From a virus: a stretch of 28,682 nt of DNA. Every line of letters starts with the position of its first letter. The first letter of the stretch is position 1. Positions 20,112-26,915 of the stretch are shown here, in pieces. A model generated the notes under the pieces. The model did not search any database, was not told the DNA's origin, and saw only the letters and a program-made list of their open reading frames with translations. The translations under genes and the position numbers were made by a program. Where the stretch lies: positions 1 to 28,682 of IMG/VR virus record IMGVR_UViG_3300033141_002704. One strand, given 5' to 3'.

Positions 20112-22631
20112 ATGGCACAAAATTTAACAACTACGACGGATGTAGACCCCGGCGTAGCAACATATTATGACAGAATTTTATTGACCAGGGCATTACCATA
20201 CCTGGTACATCTCAAGTGGGCACAGGAGAAAACACTGGACAAGAAATCCGGCAATACAGTCAAGTTTAGACGGTATTCTGCTCTGTCTAAGGCTACAACT
20301 CCTCTCTCTGAGGGTGTAACTCCTCCGGGACAGTTGTTAGCTAAGACTGACTTGACTTGTAAGGTGAGCCAATACGGTAAACAAATAATTGCCGTAGTAA
20401 AACCCAACTATATGCTGGAAACCCCTAAAGCTCTTGTGACTATCTAGGTGAAACTACAAGAGATGAATACAATGGGCAATCAGCAGGTAACCGAATATGA
20501 CGTTGCATGGTTAGCCGGTATCTATGACGGGGAAGGCTGGTTTTCGTTGAAACATAAACATACTAACCGTGACGGGTGGTCTGGTGTAAACCTGTCAATC
20601 GGTATAGTAAATACGGATTCAGCTATTATAAACCGTGTAGACTGGCTTTTGGATGGGATTGAAGTTCCGCATGTTATCCGAGAAAAAGTACATGACAAGT
20701 GGAAAACGAGGTATGACATTGAAGTAAAGAAGTTTTCTCATGCAAAAGTGTTGATATCTCGTTTGTTGCCATATCTTATAGGTAAACGAGGACAAGCAGA
20801 ATTGTTATTACGTTTCATCAACCGGAGATTAAATTTACCTAAACACAGCAAGTACAAGAAAGAAGATATAGCTATCATGCAGGAATACAAGACCAAATAT
20901 GCACGAACAAAGGGAACCTCAACGACTATACGTAGGGAGGCAGGATGTTCTGTCTAAGATATAGTCTGAACTTACAGGAAACTGCAAGAGGAGAGATGAA
21001 GAGCTCTCCCGCTGCAATAGCAGTCATAAAGTAACAGAATGGATTTTGTCCACTACACCGACATAGTTGACCTCACGGTCGAAGATGCAGTGCTTACGGA
21101 AATTCACGAGTTGCAGGGTAGAGATATGTTTGCCCTGGATAAACCCATTAAATTCGGTGAAAACCCTTATTGGGGCAATACCGAGCCGAGCCAGCAGGCA
21201 GGCGTAGAGACTAAAAGGGCTTATGCACATTAATAGAAAAGAGTACAAAGGAAAGATTATTGGAATGGTTTTGGGTGATGGATATTTGTCAAAGAACAGA
21301 AAAAACTCTCACCTCAAGATAGAACATTCCGTGAAGCAAAAAGACTATTTTGACCTCAAGGTAGACGTTTTGAAAACATTAACTTCTGTAAACATTTTTC
21401 CAACATTTTCCCATATAGATGGTAAGGATTTTCCCCAATGGGTGTGTGAGACCAAGTCTCATCCTATCTACACAGAATTGAGGGACAGATTCTATTACCA
21501 CGGCAGAAAAACCGTTGACAGTCATTTAATGAAACTTTTAAGCGAAGAAGGGCTTGCTTATTGGTATTTGGATGACGGATACAGTTATGGAGAAAAAACA
21601 AGACAGACTGCTTATTTATGTACAGAATGTTTTAATAAAGCAGAACAGGAGTTGATGAATTATTGGCTTGTAAAGAGATTTGGGCTTCATTTCAGGCCAA
21701 ATAAGAGCAGAAACAGTTATCGGCTAAGATTGTTGGTGAAAGATACAGACAAACTGGTTGATATAGTCAAACCTTATACTCCCAAAAACATGTTGTATAA
21801 AATAGACTTTGACAGAGTATGCAAAGGAACAGCTTTATATACGTGTTCTTATTGCGGGAAAAAGTTCTACGACGGAATAGGAAAGAACAGGAAGTATTGT
21901 TCTAACAAATGTGCACAGAAAGTCCTTTGGAAAACTGGGCGGAGCAACTTGTATCAGAATTATAAGCTCCGAAGATATAGTCCGAACTCTATAGCAATAT
22001 AGAGGATATATTGGAAACTTTATATCATAACGAAATGGAACAGTTCGGTCAGACAATAGACGAAGTAGTCCGTGATATCCTTGCCGCCTGTGCTTCCACC
22101 ACTAGTGCATCACACGGAAGCAACGGAAGTAGTCCGACTGAGATAACCAAGGAAGACATAGACACAGTGGTAATGACTCTGTTGGGTAACAATGCCCGTA
22201 TGATGACCCCAATGATAAAGGCTGGAACAGGTGTAGGTACTGCACCGGTAAGGCGTGCATATTGGGGAACTATAGATGCAGACTTAATTGATGACCTTGA
22301 AGAGGTTACAGGATTCAAGGAAGTATCACAGTACGCTGGACATCAGGGCGTGGAAGAAATGGAATGGGGCAGCACTGGGAATGTACGCTGGTGTCATACC
22401 ACAGAAGGGTATGTATCGTCAAGTACCTATTACCTCCCTGTTTTCGGTAAAAACGCCTATGGTGTTGTACGGCTTACAGGTTCAACATTGAAATCCATCG
22501 TGAAGGGCTTTGGTTCAGGCGGGACTTCTGACCCGATAAACCAGAGAGGTACTGTAGGATGGAAAACAATGTTTACCGCAAGAATACTGAATGACAATTT
22601 TATGAACATTTTGCTCGTTACACACAGCTAA
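20112..22631 (+). CDS. Major capsid protein, N4 gp56 family, join of three exons (312 aa)
   Basis: Exons: 20112-20378 (89 codons), 21042-21119 (26 codons), 22038-22631 (197 codons plus stop), all in one frame when the two introns are removed. Around the first junction the product reads KVSQYG then DFVHYTDIVDL; around the second ELQG then EQFGQTIDEVVRDIL. This is the standard N4 gp56-family text (VSQYGd.v.ytDivdlt.eDpvl.e....g.q...t.d.vv.d.l). The rest includes LLGNNARMMTPMIKAGTGVG and TGFKEVSQYAGHQ. HK97-fold shell protein. Unspliced, exon 1 would add 22 foreign residues and stop at 20447, so splicing is needed for a capsid. Confidence 0.92.
20379..21041 (+). ncRNA. Group I intron 1 in the capsid gene (663 nt), with HEG
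   Basis: Exon 1 ends in U (20378) and the intron ends in G (21041). P1: UACGGU (20373-20378) pairs with GCCGUA (20391-20396), six pairs with the conserved U.G at the splice site and a 12-nt loop. P10: UU and AA before the guide (20387-20390) pair with GAUU starting exon 2. Core: AUGCUGGAAACCCCUAAAG at 20412-20430, GGGCAAUCAGCAG at 20474-20486. P7: GACUAU (20924-20929) with AUAGUC (20961-20966) in the typical AAGAUAUAGUCUGAAC. Resembles subgroup IA introns of phages. Confidence 0.9.
20463..20957 (+). CDS. LAGLIDADG homing endonuclease, single-motif type, in intron 1 (164 aa)
   Basis: YDVAWLAGIYDGEGWFSL is a LAGLIDADG motif with the catalytic Asp/Glu end (residues about 13-30), followed by VNLSIGIVNTDSAIINRVDW, WKTRYDIEVKKFSHAKVLIS and LLPYLIGKRGQAELLLRFI. 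One motif means it acts as a homodimer. It cuts the intron-free capsid allele so that repair copies the intron. The start is inside the intron core (MNTMGNQQ is encoded by the conserved GGGCAAUCAGCAG), and the 3' end runs through the P7 5' strand. Exon 1 read-through stops 15 nt before this ATG. An upstream GTG at 20448 is possible. Confidence 0.85.
   Translation: MNTMGNQQVTEYDVAWLAGIYDGEGWFSLKHKHTNRDGWSGVNLSIGIVNTDSAIINRVDWLLDGIEVPHVIREKVHDKWKTRYDIEVKKFSHAKVLISRLLPYLIGKRGQAELLLRFINRRLNLPKHSKYKKEDIAIMQEYKTKYARTKGTSTTIRREAGCSV
21120..22037 (+). ncRNA. Group I intron 2 in the capsid gene (918 nt), with HEG
   Basis: Exon 2 ends in U (21119) and the intron ends in G (22037). P1: CAGGGU (21114-21119) pairs with GCCCUG (21132-21137), six pairs with U.G at the splice site and, as in intron 1, a 12-nt loop. 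P10: UGUUU (21127-21131) pairs with GAACA starting exon 3, five pairs. Core: CGGUGAAAACCC (21155-21166) and GGGGCAAUACCGAGCC (21172-21187). P7: GACUA (21209-21213) with UAGUC (21978-21982) in GAAGAUAUAGUCCGAAC. The endonuclease gene sits between the two P7 strands, unlike intron 1. Confidence 0.9.
21223..22002 (+). CDS. LAGLIDADG homing endonuclease, two-motif type with zinc finger, in intron 2 (259 aa)
   Basis: Two LAGLIDADG-like motifs, KIIGMVLGDGYLS (residues about 11-23) and GLAYWYLDDGYS (about 110-121), as in the monomeric LAGLIDADG_2 family. Each gives one catalytic acid. The C-terminus has a treble-clef-like zinc finger, TCSYCGKKFYDG then RKYCSNKCAQK, seen in some phage homing enzymes as an extra DNA-binding part. 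Unrelated to the intron 1 enzyme in layout. The ATG has AAAAGGG upstream and overlaps the stop of exon 2 read-through (21231-21233). AT-rich compared with the capsid exons, in line with separate origin. Confidence 0.9.
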   Translation: MHINRKEYKGKIIGMVLGDGYLSKNRKNSHLKIEHSVKQKDYFDLKVDVLKTLTSVNIFPTFSHIDGKDFPQWVCETKSHPIYTELRDRFYYHGRKTVDSHLMKLLSEEGLAYWYLDDGYSYGEKTRQTAYLCTECFNKAEQELMNYWLVKRFGLHFRPNKSRNSYRLRLLVKDTDKLVDIVKPYTPKNMLYKIDFDRVCKGTALYTCSYCGKKFYDGIGKNRKYCSNKCAQKVLWKTGRSNLYQNYKLRRYSPNSIAI

Positions 22632-22646
22632 GGGGGTGGAAATATA

Positions 22647-23075
22647 ATGGAAATTACAGGTAAACTTACAGCAGACGGTTCTGCTGTCAGCATTGATTTC
22701 GGCTCCATTCCCACTTACTTCATGGTTATAAATGCCAATGCTGCTGATACAGAAGTTATTAAGATTGAGTGGTTTCAGCGTGCAGGGGATAGTGTAGAAC
22801 TTTGGCACTACTATCATGAAAATGATGGCGGTGGCGATGTCGCTACTCCTGTATGGAAAAGTTCAGGTGGATATATCTCTGAGAAAGATACCACTACAGT
22901 TGATACTTCTAACCCCGTTCAGCACAGAGGGTGTAAAGGTATTACCATAGCTGCTGATTTCATGGATGACAGCGACGTCCTTTACTTTTTGGCTATTAAA
23001 TCAGACCGTGATGTAAACCTAGGCGATGCTGCCGATGTAGGTGCGAGCGACTGGTTTGACCTGACTGACACCTAA
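22647..23075 (+). CDS. Head decoration-like protein (142 aa)
   Basis: MEITGKLTADGSAVSIDFGS, YFMVINANAADTEVIKIEWF, AGDSVELWHYYHENDGGGDV and VQHRGCKGITIAADFMDDSD form an all-beta protein without a signal peptide. Directly after the capsid gene (15 nt, GGGGGTGG RBS), where phages with N4 gp56-like capsids commonly encode a head surface or decoration protein. Family not identified. It is similar in style, but not clearly in sequence, to the exported beta proteins downstream. Confidence 0.6.
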   Translation: MEITGKLTADGSAVSIDFGSIPTYFMVINANAADTEVIKIEWFQRAGDSVELWHYYHENDGGGDVATPVWKSSGGYISEKDTTTVDTSNPVQHRGCKGITIAADFMDDSDVLYFLAIKSDRDVNLGDAADVGASDWFDLTDT

Positions 23076-23105
23076 AAGCTCAGACATTAAGGTTAAACAT
23101 TAACT

Positions 23106-23158
23106 GAGAGGGGAAGGGAGAGAAAGAACGTCAGTACAACTTCTGCTCTCTCCCCTCT
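23106..23158 (+). promoter_or_regulatory. Two competing hairpins between capsid and connector genes
   Basis: AGAGGGG (23107-23113) can pair with CCCCTCT (23152-23158), and GGGAGAG (23116-23122) with CTCTCCC (23148-23154). The 3' arms share three C, so only one full stem forms at a time. No T run follows. It precedes gene 23178-23570 by 20 nt and may set the drop in expression after the capsid genes. Confidence 0.35.
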
Positions 23159-23177
23159 TCACAACAATGGAGACAGT

Positions 23178-23570
23178 ATGGCAACTAAGAAGAAAAAACA
23201 ACAGAGCAATCCGATAAGGGAAAAAATTCTTAACGGTCCTAAAATCAGAGCACAGTTTAATAACATCGAAGATCCTGGGATGACTTTGGAGTTTACAAAG
23301 GAAGGGTTGCACTTCAAGTTTGAACACGGCAAAGAATATGATATGCCTGTAGCGATAATGACGTATCTTAACAGCCTGTGTGTACCTGACGACAAGTATG
23401 AATTGGTAGATGACGGATTGGGACATAAACAACTCAAAGGAATATCAAGGGGTGTGAGACATAGATTTTCCTGTATTCCTAATGATGAGACTATGTCAAG
23501 GATTACAACGCAATTAGCCACAGAGGGAGCACAACAGGAAGAAGGACAGTCGAAGGCAGCAGAGGCATAA
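23178..23570 (+). CDS. Hypothetical virion-associated protein (130 aa)
   Basis: Basic start MATKKKKQQSNPIREKILNG, then MTLEFTKEGLHFKFEHGKEY, DMPVAIMTYLNSLCVPDDKY and RHRFSCIPNDETMSRITTQL with an Ala/Gln/Glu tail. Proteins of this look (a short basic protein with an ..F.F.Hg..y.mP....yln....p.. segment) often lie between capsid and connector genes in phages with P22-like portals, with no assigned role. GGAGACAGT supplies the RBS. The next gene starts one base after its stop. Confidence 0.55.
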   Translation: MATKKKKQQSNPIREKILNGPKIRAQFNNIEDPGMTLEFTKEGLHFKFEHGKEYDMPVAIMTYLNSLCVPDDKYELVDDGLGHKQLKGISRGVRHRFSCIPNDETMSRITTQLATEGAQQEEGQSKAAEA

Positions 23571-23571
23571 C

Positions 23572-24201
23572 ATGGCATGGGACTTGACAGCATTAATTGC
23601 AAAAGTGCGTAGGATTACAGGGATACCAAGTACGACAAAGTTTTCTGATAGCGATATCACTGTGTATATTAACAACTACTATCAGAACCAGTTACCCAAT
23701 GAAGTTATAGCTGCTGCACTGAAAGACTGGTTTACGTTCAGCACTGTAGTTTCTACTTCTTCTTACGACCTTGATGCTGATGTTCGCATTATCAAGTCTC
23801 CTGCGACTATAGACAACACATCAATAGGGTTATATGTTGACCAAGACCTGTTCTACGCTAAATACCCACAGGATTCAGGTGCATCGAATGACAAGCCGGC
23901 AGATGCTCTTTACTTCGGTCGTACAGTTATTCTTCAACCTGTGCCTGATGCTGTCTATACGTTCAGGTCAGCTTGTGTAAAATATCCCACAGCATTGTCA
24001 GGGAGTAATGATACCCTTGTCGACTCTCAGTGGTTCAGTCTTGTAGCGTACGGAGCATCTCTTGACATTATGCTTGAGCAGGGAAGAAATGAGGAGGCCA
24101 TAGCATTGCAATCCTGGGTGAAGTATTACACAGATATGGCAATGGGATTGTTCCCGAAACCGGATATGCAGAGAATGAGGGATAGGGTGAGAAAACAGTA
24201 G
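23572..24201 (+). CDS. Head-tail connector/adaptor-like protein A (209 aa)
   Basis: DLTALIAKVRRITGIPSTTK with FSDSDITVYINNYYQNQLPN at the N-terminus; middle YVDQDLFYAKYPQDSGASND; then ALYFGRTVILQPVPDAVYTF and DSQWFSLVAYGASLDIMLEQ. This layout (helical N-terminal pair, beta middle, helical end) fits the adaptor or gp4-like tail accessory proteins that follow capsid genes. It is a paralogue of the next gene: shared SDS-YIN-YY, D.FYA..P.D, AL..G...L.P.PD..YT and W..L.A.GA. The family name is inferred from context and fold, not firmly recognised. Confidence 0.6.
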   Translation: MAWDLTALIAKVRRITGIPSTTKFSDSDITVYINNYYQNQLPNEVIAAALKDWFTFSTVVSTSSYDLDADVRIIKSPATIDNTSIGLYVDQDLFYAKYPQDSGASNDKPADALYFGRTVILQPVPDAVYTFRSACVKYPTALSGSNDTLVDSQWFSLVAYGASLDIMLEQGRNEEAIALQSWVKYYTDMAMGLFPKPDMQRMRDRVRKQ

Positions 24202-24302
24202 GGAGAGCAGAGAGAGAGTAGAGAGAGGGTAAGGATAGATAGAGATGAGATTAGTAAGAGTAGAATTGAACATCACTACGACAACACAACCATGAGGCGA
24301 CC

Positions 24303-24923
24303 ATGACGTTAAAACAGATAAGGGAAAGAGTAAGAAAACTAATACGTTTAAGCAAAGGTCCTAGCTACTCAGACAGTGAGCTTGACGCATACATCAATGA
24401 ATATTATGTCTATGTCATGCCGACAGACCTTATTCTCAACGACCTTTACACTACTTATTCTTTTATCACATCTGACGGTGACTCCGGTTCTTATACTATT
24501 CCTGAAGCAGAGGAGAGTGTGACGAATTACATCACTGTTGACGGCGTTCCCATATACTACTGGCTGGACGTCAAACGATTCTATGCTGAATGGCCGGAGG
24601 ATACAACACATACAGCGGGAGAGCCTACGCATGCGCTTCGTTATGGTAACCAGTTGATTCTGCGTCCACCCCCTGACGATACCTATACAGTTGAGATGCA
24701 CGTGCTTGAGCGTCCTGATGCTCTCTCTACTGATACTTCCACTCCAACGAATGAGAAATGGTCAAAGCTCATTGCATTAGGAGCGGCACAGCTTGTACTT
24801 GAGGACAGCGGAGATGATGATTTATTGGTATCAATTCAGGCAAAGTATGCGAGAGAAAAAGCACTTATAACATCAGGAGAGACAAGAATATTTGGACAGA
24901 CAAGGTCAGTCCCACGCTTTTAG
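24303..24923 (+). CDS. Head-tail connector/adaptor-like protein B, paralogue of A (206 aa)
   Basis: KQIRERVRKLIRLSKGPSYS with DSELDAYINEYYVYVMPTDL, WLDVKRFYAEWPEDTTHTAG, THALRYGNQLILRPPPDDTY and EKWSKLIALGAAQLVLEDSG follow the same sequence scheme as gene 23572-24201 from end to end, so a tandem duplication followed by divergence is the simple explanation. The pair may form successive rings of the neck, or a hetero-oligomer. The gap of about 100 nt between them is purine-rich (GAGAGAG) and ends with an ACAACAC tract. GAGGCGACC precedes the ATG. Confidence 0.6.
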   Translation: MTLKQIRERVRKLIRLSKGPSYSDSELDAYINEYYVYVMPTDLILNDLYTTYSFITSDGDSGSYTIPEAEESVTNYITVDGVPIYYWLDVKRFYAEWPEDTTHTAGEPTHALRYGNQLILRPPPDDTYTVEMHVLERPDALSTDTSTPTNEKWSKLIALGAAQLVLEDSGDDDLLVSIQAKYAREKALITSGETRIFGQTRSVPRF

Positions 24924-24936
24924 GAAGGAGGATAGA

Positions 24937-25704
24937 ATGAGAAGAGAGAACAACAGAGAGAACAACAGAGAGAACAGTAAACAACACAGAAGTTCCACAC
25001 ACTATTCCTGGTATATGGCTTTGCTCTGTGTGTTTGTACTAGTACTCTCAGGAGTATCGTACACTTATGCCGGAAGCAGAACATGGCCGAAGGGAACAAC
25101 GATGCCTGGGGATACCAGTGAGATAGATGCAATAAATGGGATAGTGGTCAGTGATGGTAGTGGAAATTACTCTGCTGCTACAGCAGGTACAGACTACGAT
25201 AAGCCAGGGGTAGTACCAACTGCTGCCAGACACTCAACTGCATTCTCCACACTGACAGATGATTCTACATCACCTAATGTATCAGCTTCTGACAGATGGC
25301 TATGCAGTAACTCAAATCCGACCACAATTACATCATTCCCTGGAGGTACAGCAGGAGACCATAAATTCATCAAGTTCACAAATGGGAATACCACTGTGGA
25401 TTTCTCAGGTACAACACTCAAGGGCAATCACGGAGTCGATGTAACGTTCAACAGTGGCGAATACCTTAACATGACATTTGACGGTACAAACTGGGACTGT
25501 ACCATCTACCACAATGCACTCCCTGTCACCAGTTTTTCTGATACTGTAACAATCCATGATGATGGGGATAGTACAAAGTGTTCAGGGATTACAGCGGGGA
25601 ATACAAGAACGATTACACCACCTGATGCCAACACCACAATTCCTATATATTCTGCTGCTGAAAGTGCATGCAACATTAACCACACTTGGAGCATGGGCTG
25701 TTAG
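24937..25704 (+). CDS. Exported or membrane-anchored Thr/Ser-rich beta protein (255 aa)
   Basis: An Arg/Asn-rich N-terminus (MRRENNRENNRENSKQHRSS, from 12-nt tandem repeats), then a hydrophobic segment MALLCVFVLVLSGVSYTYAG with possible cleavage after TYA (residue 45). The mature part is rich in Thr, Ser, Gly and Asn (INGIVVSDGSGNYSAATAGT, KFIKFTNGNTTVDFSGTTLK, NSGEYLNMTFDGTNWDC), as in phage tail or fibre proteins. ATG 24937 is chosen because AAGGAGGA is 5 nt upstream; the frame is open to 24892. It ends 16 nt before the next start, and the downstream frame continues across the gap, so the two could once have been one gene. Confidence 0.6.
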   Translation: MRRENNRENNRENSKQHRSSTHYSWYMALLCVFVLVLSGVSYTYAGSRTWPKGTTMPGDTSEIDAINGIVVSDGSGNYSAATAGTDYDKPGVVPTAARHSTAFSTLTDDSTSPNVSASDRWLCSNSNPTTITSFPGGTAGDHKFIKFTNGNTTVDFSGTTLKGNHGVDVTFNSGEYLNMTFDGTNWDCTIYHNALPVTSFSDTVTIHDDGDSTKCSGITAGNTRTITPPDANTTIPIYSAAESACNINHTWSMGC

Positions 25705-25720
25705 AGGTGACGAGGATAGG

Positions 25721-26167
25721 GTGTCTTATCACATGGGAACAGGTGGAGAAGTAGCTGGTGAAGTTACATGCAGTGTATTAGACCAAGCGTCAATTACATT
25801 TGACCCAGCGGCTGATTATGACCAGGAAAGCACGAATAGAACAACTCCATTATTTACGGTGTTGTCTAAAGTTTACCCCAATGGCATTATCATTGACTAC
25901 TGGCATATCAGCTATAATGTAGATCCGACTACAGAGCTGAACGCAAACCTATGCTATGCAGATGCACAAATAGGACTTGCCAACGAAGTAGTGATAGATG
26001 CACTTGATACAACCAGTGGTGTAGCAAGTGAAGATACAGACGCCAATATCAACAGTGGTAGTGCAATTCCTGCAGGCAAGTTCATGTATATCAAATATGA
26101 CGCTGACCCAACCGATGCCAATGTGATATGTACGTTTCAGATGGTATGGCACGCAGAGGAGGATTAA
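25721..26167 (+). CDS. Beta-sandwich-like structural protein without signal (about 148 aa)
   Basis: MGTGGEVAGEVTCSVLDQAS, DYDQESTNRTTPLFTVLSKV, IIIDYWHISYNVDPTTELNA and PAGKFMYIKYDADPTDANVI point to a beta-sandwich domain similar in character to the C-terminal domain of the 18069 protein. Start GTG 25721 (GACGAGGATAGG upstream) or ATG 25733. The frame is open back to 25556 over the end of the previous gene, but in a poor-looking sequence, so I do not extend it. No signal peptide of its own, unlike its neighbours; it may be a separate subunit or the detached C-terminal domain of the previous protein. Confidence 0.5.
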   Translation: MSYHMGTGGEVAGEVTCSVLDQASITFDPAADYDQESTNRTTPLFTVLSKVYPNGIIIDYWHISYNVDPTTELNANLCYADAQIGLANEVVIDALDTTSGVASEDTDANINSGSAIPAGKFMYIKYDADPTDANVICTFQMVWHAEED

Positions 26168-26168
26168 C

Positions 26169-26915
26169 ATGATTAAGAAAATTACTATGGTTGTAATGCT
26201 GATATTTGTTCTTGCTCTGCCTGCATGGGGTGGGCATATGATAATGAGAAACAGGATTACAAGTAGCGGTGGTAGTGGCGTAACCCGTGATTTCCACCTT
26301 GATTGTGAAGGGGCAGACGCTACAGCACGGGCGACAGCAGACAAAGTAAATGACACAGGGACGATTGTAGGAACGTACAATACAATCTCAGATATGTCAA
26401 GTACTCAAGCACATGGCGGGACATATTCTGTTGGGGCAAGTGCGGTTGATGAATATGTGGAGTATGTAATTCCTGATGATGATACTGTAATAAATGACCA
26501 AGAAGGGTATGTAAGTTTGTGGGTCTATCTCAATGCAGCGGATAGTGGAAATACACGGTTATGGAAAGCATTTCAAAACGGAGCAATGGCAAACAACTTT
26601 ATTGACATACAAATAAATTGGGCAGAGAAGATATATGTAGTACATAAGGGAAATGGGACTTCAGTGTCAGTTACATCTACAAATTCTATTACTTTACAGA
26701 CATGGATGCAGATACAAGTTAAATGGTCTGTAATAAACAACAAATTATCAGTCAAGCTTGGTTCTGATGCTTGGGATGACGATTCAGATGCAGATGCAGT
26801 TACAGCTTTTGCCTTATATGCTGATAGATTATATGTCGGCCCATATGGTAATTATTCAAGTGGGCCTGTTTATATTGACGATGTTGAGACATGGAGTACA
26901 TATGACCAAAGTTAG
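26169..26915 (+). CDS. Exported LamG/lectin-like protein (248 aa)
   Basis: Signal peptide MIKKITMVVMLIFVLALPAW followed by GG (cleavage about residue 21). The mature part begins with a Gly/Ser stretch and DFHLDCEGADATARATADKV, then STQAHGGTYSVGASAVDEYV, GYVSLWVYLNAADSGNTRLW, TWMQIQVKWSVINNKLSVKL and VYIDDVETWS. This follows the concanavalin-A-like lectin/LamG pattern (h.G.ysl......e.v.y......e..yvs.WvY, ending in a ..iDdv.v motif). Such domains bind sugars and occur in phage receptor-binding and exported surface proteins. The 3' end overlaps the next gene by 14 nt. Confidence 0.65.
   Translation: MIKKITMVVMLIFVLALPAWGGHMIMRNRITSSGGSGVTRDFHLDCEGADATARATADKVNDTGTIVGTYNTISDMSSTQAHGGTYSVGASAVDEYVEYVIPDDDTVINDQEGYVSLWVYLNAADSGNTRLWKAFQNGAMANNFIDIQINWAEKIYVVHKGNGTSVSVTSTNSITLQTWMQIQVKWSVINNKLSVKLGSDAWDDDSDADAVTAFALYADRLYVGPYGNYSSGPVYIDDVETWSTYDQS

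Noticed and set aside
20378-22038. Inteins or insertion sequences as cause of the split capsid gene
   Set aside because: In-frame stops lie inside both inserts, so they cannot be inteins, and no inverted repeats or transposase are present. P1, P10, P7 and the terminal G fit group I introns.
26758-26901. 48-residue N-terminal extension of the 468-aa exported protein
   Set aside because: Lies over the previous gene in another frame, Met/Leu-rich by chance; the signal peptide begins at 26902.
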